From Stenotrophomonas rhizophila (GTDB lineage Bacteria > Pseudomonadota > Gammaproteobacteria > Xanthomonadales > Xanthomonadaceae): DNA of 64,000 nucleotides. A program made the position numbers and the translations under genes. Positions 28,418 through 36,560 of this stretch are shown here, piece after piece (position 1 is the first letter of the stretch; every line of letters starts with the position of its first letter). The stretch lies in assembly GCF_007667275.1 (NCBI RefSeq), contig NZ_VDQT01000001.1:744001-808000 (forward strand), written 5' to 3'. The notes beneath the pieces are model-generated. The model did no database searches. It was not told the origin of the DNA and worked only from the letters and a program-made list of their open reading frames with translations.

Positions 28418-28545
28418 AAACCAGTGACACGCGCAGCGTAGGGCTGTTCGCCTAAATGCATGAAGCCGGGCAGAGCCCGGCGCAAAGCGAACGCGTGCAA
28501 TCAAGCGCAGCCGGGCAGAGCCCGGCTTTACCCCATGCAGGCGGG

Positions 28546-29388
28546 TCAGAACTCGAGGTTGTCGATGAGGCGGGTGGTGCCGATGCGGGCGGCGATCAGG
28601 GCTACGCGGTTGCCGTCTTCGCTGTCGGCCGGCTCGGACAGGTCCGGCTTGCGTACGACGGCGTAATCGACCTGGAAGCCGGTCGCCTGCAGGGCGGCGG
28701 CGGCTTCGGCTTCGATCTGGCTGCGCGGCTTGCCGGCGATGAAGCCTTCGCGCATCCCCAGCAGCACCTGGTGGATGGTGGTCGAGACCGGGCGCTGTTC
28801 GGCGTTGAGGTACTGGTTGCGCGAGCTCATCGCCAAACCGTCGGTTTCACGGACGATGTCGCCGCCGACGATCTGGATCGGGAAGGCCAGGTCTTCCACC
28901 ATCTGGCGGATCACCGCGAGCTGCTGGTAGTCCTTCTTGCCGAACGCGGCCACGTCCGGCTGGACCTGGTTGAACAGGCGCGAGACCACCGTGCAGACGC
29001 CATCGAAATGTCCCGGACGGTGGGCACCCTCAAGCAGGCTGGAAATGCCCGGCACGTTGACGCTCGCCGCCAGTTCCACCCCGAACGGGTACATCGACTC
29101 GACCGTCGGCAGCCACAGCACATCGCAGCCGGCCTGCTCCAGCCCGGTGGTGTCGGCCTCCGGGGTGCGCGGGTAACGGGTGAAGTCTTCGTTCGGGCCG
29201 AACTGGGTCGGGTTGACGAATACGCTGGAGACCACGCGGTCCGCGTACTGCCGGGCCAGGGTGACCAGTGAGTAGTGACCGGCGTGCAGGTTGCCCATGG
29301 TGGGGACCAGCGCGACGCGCAGGCCTTCGCGCTTCCAGCCGTTGACGACGGCGCGCAGGCGGGACAGTTCGGTGACGGTGTCGATCAT
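28546..29388 (-). CDS. panC: pantothenate synthetase
   Basis: PanC joins pantoate and beta-alanine with ATP. The 280-residue protein has the nucleotidyl-transferase motif [14 protein letters not shown] near 30, [13 protein letters not shown] near 60, [13 protein letters not shown] near 150 and MSSRNQYL near 188. It overlaps panB by four bases. The composite repeat element begins 15 bases after its stop. Confidence 0.97.
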   Translation of the reverse strand: MIDTVTELSRLRAVVNGWKREGLRVALVPTMGNLHAGHYSLVTLARQYADRVVSSVFVNPTQFGPNEDFTRYPRTPEADTTGLEQAGCDVLWLPTVESMYPFGVELAASVNVPGISSLLEGAHRPGHFDGVCTVVSRLFNQVQPDVAAFGKKDYQQLAVIRQMVEDLAFPIQIVGGDIVRETDGLAMSSRNQYLNAEQRPVSTTIHQVLLGMREGFIAGKPRSQIEAEAAAALQATGFQVDYAVVRKPDLSEPADSEDGNRVALIAARIGTTRLIDNLEF

Positions 29389-30200
29389 GAGGTGTAGGCG
29401 TGTTCTGCATCGGGGAAGGAGCCGTCGCGCACGGCGTCGGCGTAGGCACGGACCGCGCCGGCGACCGACCCGCCTTCGGCAAGGAAATCCTTGACGAACT
29501 TGGGACGGCGGTGGCCACTGTCCAGGCCGAGGAAATCATGCAGCACCAGGACCTGGCCATCGCACTGCGGACCGGCACCGATGCCGATGGTGGGCACCGC
29601 GACCGCCGCGGTGACCTCGGCCGCCACCGGCGTCGGCACGCATTCCAGCACCATCATGCTGGCACCGGCCTCGACTACCGCCTTGGCATCTTCAACCAGC
29701 TGGCGGGCCGCGTCGCCACGCCCCTGCACGCGGTAACCGCCCAGGCGCAACACCGACTGCGGGGTCAGGCCCAGGTGCGAACACACCGGAATCTCGCGCT
29801 CGACCAGATACCGGATGACGTCCAGCTTGAAGCCGGCGCCTTCGATCTTGACCATCTCCGCACCCGCCTGCAGCAGGCGCAGCGAGGCGTCCAACGCGCG
29901 CTCGGGCGTGGCGTCGGCACCGAATGGCAGGTCGGCGATCAACAGCGCGCGGGTCAGCACCCGGGCCACGCAGGCGGTGTGGTAGACCATGTCGTCGGTG
30001 GTCACCGGCAGGGTCGAATCGTGCCCCTGCACCACCATGCCCAGCGAATCGCCGATCAGGATCAGGTCGACGCCGTTGGCATCGAAGGTGCGCGCGAAGC
30101 CTGCATCGTAGGCGGTCAGCATGACCAGCTTCTGGCCGTTGCGCTTGGCCTCGGCCAAGGCGGGCACGGTCCAGGGCTTGCTGTCTGCGTGGGTACTCAT
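29385..30200 (-). CDS. panB: 3-methyl-2-oxobutanoate hydroxymethyltransferase
   Basis: PanB adds a hydroxymethyl group from methylene-tetrahydrofolate to ketoisovalerate, the first pantothenate step. The 271-residue product shows [33 protein letters not shown] (metal-binding Asp) and a conserved VKIEGAG motif. It precedes panC (four-base overlap) and follows folK by 31 bases. Confidence 0.97.
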   Translation of the reverse strand: MSTHADSKPWTVPALAEAKRNGQKLVMLTAYDAGFARTFDANGVDLILIGDSLGMVVQGHDSTLPVTTDDMVYHTACVARVLTRALLIADLPFGADATPERALDASLRLLQAGAEMVKIEGAGFKLDVIRYLVEREIPVCSHLGLTPQSVLRLGGYRVQGRGDAARQLVEDAKAVVEAGASMMVLECVPTPVAAEVTAAVAVPTIGIGAGPQCDGQVLVLHDFLGLDSGHRRPKFVKDFLAEGGSVAGAVRAYADAVRDGSFPDAEHAYTS

Positions 30201-30231
30201 GAGCTGATAACCGGTGGCGATAAGCCCCGCA

Positions 30232-30720
30232 TTATCCTCCTATTGGCGCGATCCCGCAGGCCTCGATACGCATCGCAGCGTCCCGCACGCGGCCCCGACC
30301 CGGAATCACCGCCTCCGGCGCGATCTCGGCCAGCGGCAGCAGCGCGAACGCGCGCTCGTGCAGGTAGGGGTGCGGCACCTTCAGCTGTGGCAGGTCGATC
30401 ACCGCCTCGCCGTACAGCAGCAGGTCCAGGTCGAGGGTGCGCGGCCCCCAGTGCACGGCCGCGTCGCGGACCCGGCCGAAGTCGCGCTCGATGCCCAGCA
30501 GCGCCTGCAGCAGCGCCGTCGCCTCCAGCCCTGTGTCGAGCACGGCGGCGGCGTTGACGAACGCCGGCTGGTCTTCATTGCCCCAGGCCGGCGTGCTGTA
30601 CAGCTGCGAACGCGCCTGCAGGGTCGTCAACGGCAGCCCGGCCATGGCCGTGAACGCGCCGCGCAGGGTCTGCGCGGCATCGCCGATGTTGGCGCCCAGT
30701 CCGATACAGGCCAGGGTCAC
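30232..30720 (-). CDS. folK: HPPK, folate pyrophosphokinase
   Basis: FolK transfers pyrophosphate from ATP to 6-hydroxymethyl-dihydropterin. The 162-residue protein has the N-terminal GLGANIGD, the conserved central Arg and Trp in [20 protein letters not shown] with the Mg-binding Asp pair, and [14 protein letters not shown]. It starts three bases after the pcnB stop. folP, the next enzyme of the pathway, is at 57 kb. Confidence 0.96.
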   Translation of the reverse strand: MTLACIGLGANIGDAAQTLRGAFTAMAGLPLTTLQARSQLYSTPAWGNEDQPAFVNAAAVLDTGLEATALLQALLGIERDFGRVRDAAVHWGPRTLDLDLLLYGEAVIDLPQLKVPHPYLHERAFALLPLAEIAPEAVIPGRGRVRDAAMRIEACGIAPIGG

Positions 30721-30723
30721 GGC

Positions 30724-32100
30724 TTACTCGCCAGCCGGACCACCGGGACGACGACGGCGGCGACGGCGCTTGCGCGGTGCCCCGTTCTCGTCCAGCTCGC
30801 CGTCGACCTGCGCGGCGTCCAGCGTGGAATCCAACTCGGGGCCGGACTGCAGCTGGGCTTCGCGCCAGAATTCCACATCGGCAGCGTGCTCGCTGGAGGC
30901 CACCTGGCGCAGGGCCAGGAAATCGAAGGCGGCGCGGAAGCGCGGATGGGTCAGGGTGCGGATCACGCGCTTGCGCTGGCGCGAGCTGAAGCGACCCTGC
31001 AGCAGCCAGATTTCCTGCATCGGCAGCGAGAACCGGCGCGGCAGCGCGATCGTGGTCAACTGGTGCAGGGTGACCCGGTCGGCGGCGCGACGTTGCGCCT
31101 CTTCCAGGGCCACGCCCTGCTTCTGCAGCGTGGCCAGTGCGCGGCAGAACGCCGGCCACAGCAGCAGCGCGAACAGGAACGAGGGCGACACCGGCTCGTC
31201 GTTGGCCACGCGCTGGTCGGTGTTGCCCAGGCCTTCGATCACCATGCGGCGCAGCGCGCCACTGCGGTTGCTGCGCAGCGCGGCGGCGCTTTCGGGGAAC
31301 ATCACGTCGAGCAGGCCGTAACGCTCCAGGCCTTCGAAGCTGGCCACGCCATGCCCGGACAGGAACAGCTTGAGCACTTCCTCGAACAGGCGAGCGGGCG
31401 CGGCTTCACCGAGCAGGCTGGCCAGGCGCGGCAGCGGTTCGGCGGTGGCGTCGTCGATCTGGAAGCCGAGCTTGGCCGCCAGGCGCACCGCGCGCAGCAT
31501 GCGCACCGGGTCTTCCTGGTAGCGCTTTTCCGGGTCGCCGATGAGTTTCATCAGGCGTGCCTGCACGTCTTCGAAGCCGCCGGTGTAGTCGCGCACCGAG
31601 AAGTCCTCGATGGCGTAGTACAGGGCGTTGCAGGTGAAGTCGCGGCGCACGGCATCGTCTTCGATGCTGCCGTACACGTTGTCGCGCACCAGCATGCCGT
31701 TTTCCATCTCGCGGTCGCCGCTGCCGTCATCGATGTTGGCGCGGAAGGTGGCCACTTCGATGATCTCGCGGCCGAACACCACGTGCGCCAGCCGGAAGCG
31801 GCGCCCGATCAGGCGGCAGTTGCGGAACAGCGCTTTGACCTGCTCCGGCGTGGCGTCGGTGGCCACGTCGAAATCCTTGGGGTTGCCGCCGACCAGCAGG
31901 TCACGCACGGCGCCGCCGACCAGGTAGGCGCCAAAGCCCGACTCGCGCAGGCGGTACAGGACGCGCAGGGCGTTGGGACTGATGTCCTTGCGGGAGATGT
32001 TGTGCTGGTCGCGGGGGATCACGCGCAGACTGAACGGTGATGTAGCGGAGGAATTGATGTTGGCGCTTCCGGTTGAAGTTTCGGGATTGCCCAATGGCAT
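30724..32100 (-). CDS. pcnB: poly(A) polymerase I
   Basis: PcnB adds 3' poly(A) tails that speed mRNA and sRNA decay. The 458-residue protein has the class II nucleotidyltransferase core: YLVGGAVRDLLVGG, DFDVATDATP with the catalytic Asp pair, and RRDFTCNALYY. The C-terminus is strongly basic (RKRRRRRRRPGG), as in RNA-binding tails of this family. The ATG at 32100 is preferred; no strong ribosome site is seen. The promoter of the divergent tRNA-Glu overlaps its 5' end. Confidence 0.94.
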   Translation of the reverse strand: MPLGNPETSTGSANINSSATSPFSLRVIPRDQHNISRKDISPNALRVLYRLRESGFGAYLVGGAVRDLLVGGNPKDFDVATDATPEQVKALFRNCRLIGRRFRLAHVVFGREIIEVATFRANIDDGSGDREMENGMLVRDNVYGSIEDDAVRRDFTCNALYYAIEDFSVRDYTGGFEDVQARLMKLIGDPEKRYQEDPVRMLRAVRLAAKLGFQIDDATAEPLPRLASLLGEAAPARLFEEVLKLFLSGHGVASFEGLERYGLLDVMFPESAAALRSNRSGALRRMVIEGLGNTDQRVANDEPVSPSFLFALLLWPAFCRALATLQKQGVALEEAQRRAADRVTLHQLTTIALPRRFSLPMQEIWLLQGRFSSRQRKRVIRTLTHPRFRAAFDFLALRQVASSEHAADVEFWREAQLQSGPELDSTLDAAQVDGELDENGAPRKRRRRRRRPGGPAGE

Positions 32101-32115
32101 CGAGGCCCATATACT
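32087..32115 (+). promoter_or_regulatory. sigma-70 promoter of tRNA-Glu
   Basis: TTGCCC (32087-32092) and TATACT (32110-32115) are separated by 17 bases, with the tRNA 29 bases further on. The -10 box is followed by a GC-rich stretch (AGCGCGCTGCGC), as in stringently controlled stable-RNA promoters. The -35 lies inside the first codons of divergent pcnB. Confidence 0.75.
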
Positions 32116-32144
32116 AGCGCGCTGCGCAGTTCGCGACAAAGCCT

Positions 32145-32219
32145 GCTCCCTTCGTCTAGAGGTTAGGACGTGGCCCTCTCAAGGCTAAAACAGGGGTTCG
32201 AGTCCCCTAGGGAGCACCA
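32145..32219 (+). tRNA. tRNA-Glu (CTC)
   Basis: A 75-base cloverleaf: acceptor GCTCCCT/AGGGAGC, D-arm with TAGAGGTTAGGAC, anticodon stem TGGCC/GGCTA around loop CTCTCAA (anticodon CTC), T-arm GGGGTTCGAGTCCCC, and genome-encoded CCA. It reads GAG codons. Confidence 0.95.
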
Positions 32220-32238
32220 CCGCCGCCCCGCAGCAACG

Positions 32239-32264
32239 AAAAACCCCGCCTCGGCGGGGTTTTT
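32239..32264. terminator. bidirectional terminator after tRNA-Glu
   Basis: AAAAACCCCGCC-TC-GGCGGGGTTTTT is an almost perfect hairpin with T and A tracts, positioned between tRNA-Glu and the convergent sugar porter gene. Confidence 0.9.
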
Positions 32265-32279
32265 GCGTTGTGGGGCGCC

Positions 32280-33701
32280 CTACCCCTCCATCTGCTCCAG
32301 CTCCCGGCCCTTGGTCTCGCGCACGTAGCGCAGGACGAAGAAGATCGAGGCCACGGCCGCGACGGTGTAGATGCCGTAGGCGCCAGCCAGGCCGATGCCG
32401 GCCAGCAGGATCGGGAAGCTGACGGTGATGGCGAAGTTGGCGCTCCACTGCGCCGCGCCCGCCACGGCCAGGCCGGAGCCGCGGATCTGGTTGGGGAACA
32501 TTTCGCCCAGCATGACCCACATCACCGGACCCCACGACATGTTGAAGAACACGACGTAGACGTTGGCGGCCACCAGCGCCAGGCGACCCATGCCATCGGA
32601 CAGCTGCAGGTGCCCGTCGGCCAGGGTGCCGCTGGAGAAGGCCACGACCATCAGTGCCAGCGCGACGGACATGCCGACCGAGCCCACCCACAGCAGCGGC
32701 TTGCGGCCGATGCGGTCGATCAGCACGACGGTCAGCAGGCAGGCGCCGATGCTGAGGGCGCCGGAAAGCACGTTGATCAGCAGCGCGTCGTTTTCGGAGA
32801 AGCCGACCGCCTGCCAGAGGACGGCGCCGTAATAGAACACGACGTTGATGCCGACCAGCTGCTGGAACACGGCCAGGCCGATGCCGACCCAGACGATGCC
32901 GCGCAGCTTGCCGCTGGCCTTGTCGACCAGGTCGGACAGGCGCGGGCGGTGCTGGTCCTGGGCGAGCGAGCCTTCGATCTCGGCGATCTTGGCCTGGGCC
33001 TCGGCGGCGCCATACAGGCGGGTCATGACCGCCAGCGCTTCGGCACGACGGCCCTTCACCACCAGGTAGCGCGGGCTTTCGGGGATGGCCAGCAGCAGCA
33101 CCAGGAACAGGGCGGAGGGAATGGCCTGCATCCAGAACATCCAGCGCCAGGCGGCCTGGCCCAGCCACAGGGCTTCGGTGGAGGCACCGGCGGCGCGGGC
33201 CAGCAGGTAGTTGCTCAGGAAGGCGCAGAACAGGCCGCTGATGATGGCGATCTGCTGCACGGTGGCCAGCCGCCCGCGATACCGGGCGGACGCGACTTCG
33301 GCAATGTAGGCGGGCGACATCACGCTGGCGGCGCCGACGGCGACGCCGCCGAGCACGCGGGCGATGACGAAGGCGAGCGAGCTGTGCGCGGCACCGGCGC
33401 CAAGCGCGGACAGGAGGAACATGACGGCGGCGATGATCAGAACGCCGCGCCGTCCGATGCGGTCGCCAAGGCGGCCGGCGAAGAACGCGCCGAAGGCGCA
33501 GCCGAGCAGCATGGAGGCGACTTCGAAGCCGATGCCGGCCTCGCTGGACTGGAAGGTCTGCTTGAGGCCGTCGACGGTGCCGTTGATCACGCCGCTGTCG
33601 AAGCCGAACAGGAACCCGCCGATCGTGGCGACGCAGCTGATCAGCACGATGAAGGAGGTGTTTTCGCCGCGTGCGGCGTTGGCTGCAAGTGTGGTGGACA
33701 T
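32280..33701 (-). CDS. MFS sugar porter (XylE/GalP family)
   Basis: A 473-residue, 12-helix sugar:proton symporter. Family signatures are FGFDSGVINGTVDGL in helix 1, RLGDRIGRRGVL, the PESPRYLVVKG motif at the end of the N-half, GINVVFYYGAVLW in helix 7, and PETKGR-like RETKGRELE at the C-terminus. The substrate is probably a hexose or pentose, but the sequence alone does not say which. No LacI-type operator is visible upstream. Confidence 0.9.
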   Translation of the reverse strand: MSTTLAANAARGENTSFIVLISCVATIGGFLFGFDSGVINGTVDGLKQTFQSSEAGIGFEVASMLLGCAFGAFFAGRLGDRIGRRGVLIIAAVMFLLSALGAGAAHSSLAFVIARVLGGVAVGAASVMSPAYIAEVASARYRGRLATVQQIAIISGLFCAFLSNYLLARAAGASTEALWLGQAAWRWMFWMQAIPSALFLVLLLAIPESPRYLVVKGRRAEALAVMTRLYGAAEAQAKIAEIEGSLAQDQHRPRLSDLVDKASGKLRGIVWVGIGLAVFQQLVGINVVFYYGAVLWQAVGFSENDALLINVLSGALSIGACLLTVVLIDRIGRKPLLWVGSVGMSVALALMVVAFSSGTLADGHLQLSDGMGRLALVAANVYVVFFNMSWGPVMWVMLGEMFPNQIRGSGLAVAGAAQWSANFAITVSFPILLAGIGLAGAYGIYTVAAVASIFFVLRYVRETKGRELEQMEG

Positions 33702-33949
33702 ACGGGTCCTGGCGGGAGTGGAATGGCGACGGGTCAGTGCGGCGGGGTGGCGTTCAGCAGGTTCTCACACGTTCATCCCCGGACACAAAAGGGCGCGCGG
33801 GGGCTGTGAGAGCGGTATCCCGGCGCCCCGCTGTCTACCGGTAGGCATCGGCATCTAACCCCACGGACCGCCCCGGGCGCATCGTGCACTGCGGCAAAGG
33901 CGCAACTGTTCTAGAATTGTCCGGCTTACTGTCGGATCCAGATCCTGCC

Positions 33950-34273
33950 ATGCCCTTTGTCGTCACCGAAAACTGCATCAAGTGCAAACACACCGATTGC
34001 GTGGAAGTCTGCCCCGTGGACTGTTTCCACGAAGGCCCGAACTTCCTGGTGATCGACCCGGACGAGTGCATTGACTGCACCCTCTGCGAGCCGGAGTGCC
34101 CGGTCAACGCGATCTTCCCCGAAGACGACGTGCCCGCCGGGCAGGAAAAGTTCGTGGAACTCAACGCCGAGCTGGCCAAGGCCTGGCCGGTGCTGACCGT
34201 GCGCAAGGACCCGCCTGCTGATGCCGGGGACTGGGACGGGATACCGGACAAACTCCAGTTCCTGGAGCGGTGA
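33950..34273 (+). CDS. fdxA: 7Fe ferredoxin FdxA
   Basis: A 107-residue low-potential electron carrier holding one [3Fe-4S] and one [4Fe-4S] cluster. The two cysteine runs are [17 protein letters not shown] and [15 protein letters not shown]. The C-terminal extension ([18 protein letters not shown]) is typical of the FdxA (Azotobacter FdI-like) class. The start is the ATG at 33950; the upstream 248-base gap shows no other gene. A terminator follows at once. Confidence 0.95.
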   Translation: MPFVVTENCIKCKHTDCVEVCPVDCFHEGPNFLVIDPDECIDCTLCEPECPVNAIFPEDDVPAGQEKFVELNAELAKAWPVLTVRKDPPADAGDWDGIPDKLQFLER

Positions 34274-34278
34274 AACTG

Positions 34279-34303
34279 AAAAGGCGCCTTTGGCGCCTTT
34301 TTT
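34279..34303 (+). terminator. rho-independent terminator after fdxA
   Basis: AAAAGGCGCC-TTT-GGCGCCTTTTTT begins six bases after the fdxA stop. Confidence 0.9.
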
Positions 34304-34393
34304 GTTGGGTCGCGGTTGTTCGCCTGGTGCCGGGTGTTGCCCGGCTTCATGCATTGTGGCGAACAGCTGGGGTCTGCAGCCGTTCCCTGGCTT

Positions 34394-34499
34394 GGGCCGG
34401 CGGGGGCGGGTATGCGGGGGACGCCGTAAATACGTCCATGTAGGCTTGGTCGCGGCATCCATGCCGCTCACACCCCCGCACACCCACCCCCGCCGGCCC
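34394..34499. repeat. long hairpin, cassettes A1/B2
   Basis: Arms 34394-34420 and 34473-34499 pair (GGCCGGCGGGGGCGGG type stem). Cassette A1 is at 34423-34446 (TACGTCCATGTA) and B2 at 34447-34472 (GCGGCATCCATGCCGC). Confidence 0.85.
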
Positions 34500-34712
34500 T
34501 TCGACAATTGGCCGGTGGCCATGGGAACCGCGGGTGTGCCGCCCTTTGGGCGGCACAGCAGGGCAGCACGCCGACATGCCGAGCGGTAGGGTTGGTTCCC
34601 AAACAACCGCCGTGAACGGATCAACGTCCGGTTACGCATGACCCAAATCGAGGCCAGTTGACGGCCAACGGCCGTCCTCCGCGTTTCCCGTGGCAACGAC
34701 ACACTGTCAAAA

Positions 34713-34816
34713 GGTGGGTCGGGGCGGGTTTGTGGGGGTGTGAGCGGCATGGATGCCGCGACCAAGCCCCCATGGATGGGTTCACGGCGTCCCCCACGAA
34801 CCCGCCCCGACCCGCC
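34713..34816. repeat. long hairpin, cassettes A2/B2 (reversed)
   Basis: Arms 34713-34738 and 34791-34816 have nearly the same stem as the hairpin at 28017, but the apex differs: B2 (34739-34764) with A2 (34765-34788, CCCATGGATGGG) rather than A1. Confidence 0.85.
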
Positions 34817-34950
34817 TTAGCCAGGGATCGGATCAGCCAAGGGCTGTCCGCCAAAACGCATGAAGCCGGGCAACGCCCGGCTCCAGGGGATCGCTTGCAA
34901 TCCGGGGCAGCCAGGCAGGGCCTGGCTCTACGGCGCCCCGGGTTGTGGCG

Positions 34951-35475
34951 TTACTGCGCCAGCTTGGCCTTCAGCTCGCCCAGCAGCTTGGTCGGGGCCG
35001 CGCCGGTGGCCGGGAGACCGCGCGGGTCGACGGTGGAAATGTAGGCGCCGGCTTCGACGGCAACCACGCGGACCAGGAAATCGCTGCCTTCGTAGTTCAC
35101 GTCGAACGAGCCCAGCAGCTGGGCCTTGCTGGCAATCTTCACGCCGTCCACCGACTCCAGCGCGGTGCCGACCTTGCCGAACACCTCTTCCTTGCTGCCC
35201 GGAATGGTGAAGCCGGCGTTGTTGGCGGCCGCTGCCGGCGCCTGGGCCGGGGCCGGGGCCGGCTTGGCGGCCTGCGATGCCAGCACCGGCACCTGCGCGC
35301 CCGGGTTGTTGCCCGGCGCGTTCAGGTCCGGCGGGACTTCCAGCGGACGCACTTCCGGCGCCATGGCGTAGTCGCCGCGGGCACCCCGCTTGAAGCAGCC
35401 GGTGGTGCCGATCAGCGTGGCAGTGGCCACGATCGCAAACGACAGGACGCGGAGGACGGAAAGGGATTGACGCAT
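34951..35475 (-). CDS. bamC: BamC-like outer-membrane lipoprotein
   Basis: A 174-residue lipoprotein with signal peptide and lipobox (LIGTTGC, acylated Cys27). The N-terminal mature segment YAMAPEVRPLEVPPDLNAP resembles the flexible BamC segment that binds BamD. An Ala/Pro-rich linker and one small C-terminal alpha/beta domain (about 100-174) follow, where E. coli BamC has two such domains. It lies 28 bases downstream of dapA, as nlpB/bamC does in E. coli. The symbol rests on synteny plus the N-terminal motif; the protein is about half the E. coli length. Confidence 0.78.
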   Translation of the reverse strand: MRQSLSVLRVLSFAIVATATLIGTTGCFKRGARGDYAMAPEVRPLEVPPDLNAPGNNPGAQVPVLASQAAKPAPAPAQAPAAAANNAGFTIPGSKEEVFGKVGTALESVDGVKIASKAQLLGSFDVNYEGSDFLVRVVAVEAGAYISTVDPRGLPATGAAPTKLLGELKAKLAQ

Positions 35476-35503
35476 GTGGATCTCCTGGGTCAGGCCACTG
35501 ATA

Positions 35504-36397
35504 TCAGTGGCTGGAAAGGGCTTCGAGCGCACCGATGTCGGTGGCCAGGTGTTGGGCGGCGGCGTGGTGCGCGGCCGAGAGCGAGAGCAGCGGCAGGCGC
35601 AGGCCGTGGCCGATGCCGATCCGGCGCAACAGGTCCTTCACCGGGATGGGGTTGGGCTCAACCCCGCAGAATTCATGGAACGGCTCCAGGCGAGCATCCC
35701 AGGCCTCGGTGGCCTCGCGCTCGCCAGCGGCCGCCAGGTCGCACATGCGCCGGTAGGCACCGGGCAGCGCATTGGAACCGACCGAGATCAGCCCGTCCAC
35801 GCCCGACAGGATCGAACGGGCGGCGGTGCCGTCGTCGCCGCTGAGGATGGCGAAGGTCGGCGAACGCAGTGCCAGCAGGGCATGGACCCGGCCGACATCG
35901 CCTACCGCTTCCTTGATGCCGACGATGTTCGGGTGCGCTGCCAGCTCGGCCACGGTTTCCGGCAGCATGTCGCAGCCGGTCCGGCCCGGCACGTTGTACA
36001 GGACCACCGGCAGGCCGCCCTGCTCGGCCACCGCGCGGTAGTGCGCGATCAGGCCGGCCTGGGTCGGGCGCACGTACGGCGGGGTCACCACCAGCGCATG
36101 GGTCGCGCCCTGCTCGGCCGCCCGCCGGGTCTGCTCGATCGTCTTGGCCGTTCCCGACAGGCCGGTACCGGCCAGCACCGGGACGCGCCCGGCCACGGTT
36201 TTGACCGCGCTGCGCAGCAGCTGGTCGTATTCGTCATCGGACAGGGTCGCGGCTTCGCCGGTCGAACCGGCGACCACCACCCCGTGAACGCCACCGTCGA
36301 GTTGCAGCTGCAGCAGGCGCTGCCAACCGTCGGGATCCAATGCGCCATTGGCCTGGAACGGCGTGGCCAGCGCGGTGATGAGACCGGAAAGGGACAA
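35504..36397 (-). CDS. dapA: 4-hydroxy-tetrahydrodipicolinate synthase
   Basis: DapA condenses pyruvate with aspartate semialdehyde, the first step to lysine and diaminopimelate. The 297-residue product has [11 protein letters not shown], Tyr134 in LYNVPGRTG and the Schiff-base Lys162 in [10 protein letters not shown] choose a TTG start at 36397 because it gives [14 protein letters not shown], the family N-terminus; the ATG 60 bases upstream would add a non-homologous extension. No clear ribosome site is seen. It is followed by bamC and divergent from gcvR. Confidence 0.92.
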   Translation of the reverse strand: MSLSGLITALATPFQANGALDPDGWQRLLQLQLDGGVHGVVVAGSTGEAATLSDDEYDQLLRSAVKTVAGRVPVLAGTGLSGTAKTIEQTRRAAEQGATHALVVTPPYVRPTQAGLIAHYRAVAEQGGLPVVLYNVPGRTGCDMLPETVAELAAHPNIVGIKEAVGDVGRVHALLALRSPTFAILSGDDGTAARSILSGVDGLISVGSNALPGAYRRMCDLAAAGEREATEAWDARLEPFHEFCGVEPNPIPVKDLLRRIGIGHGLRLPLLSLSAAHHAAAQHLATDIGALEALSSH

Positions 36398-36560
36398 GGA
36401 AACGATGCTCGGAAGTGAGGGGGGCGAAGGCCGCTGAAACCACGGCCGGACGTACATTGCATGTTACTTGCGGGTCGAAAGCGCGGGCAAGTATGCTGGA
36501 CTCCGGCGAACGCGCCACCGTCGGCGCCGTTCAGACTCATCCCGCATTACCGGAACCACC

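Larger units (their letters stand above)
27944..28530. repeat. composite repeat element, copy 1 (panC-panD gap)
   Basis: A ~0.59-kb non-coding element. The left end has a GTAG-headed palindrome with GCCGGGCTCTGCCCGGC, then GCTTCATGCATCCAGGCGAA. The right end has the inverted counterpart (TTCGCCTAAATGCATGAAGC then GCCGGGCAGAGCCCGGC, 28445-28481) and a second palindrome to 28530. Inside are two long hairpins (28017-28120 and 28313-28417) around a ~190-base core. The core 28121-28247 matches the reverse complement of 34587-34712 with only about four differences. The short frames inside are not shared between copies. Confidence 0.85.
34328..34931. repeat. composite repeat element, copy 2 (inverted)
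   Basis: Second copy of the element at 27.9-28.5 kb, in the opposite orientation, in the 677-base gap between convergent fdxA and bamC. The left end is GCCGGGTGTTGCCCGGC then TTCATGCATTGTGGCGAA (34329-34363). The right end is the inverted GCATGAAGC then GCCGGGCAACGCCCGGC (to 34881), followed by another SMAG palindrome ending in CTAC at 34931. Two long hairpins flank a ~210-base core that has an extra hairpin (GCCGCCCTTTGGGCGGC near 34539) not in copy 1. Confidence 0.85.

Noticed and set aside
27972..28441. Short open frames inside the composite element copy 1
   Set aside because: Frames are not conserved in copy 2 although the DNA is; the element looks non-coding.
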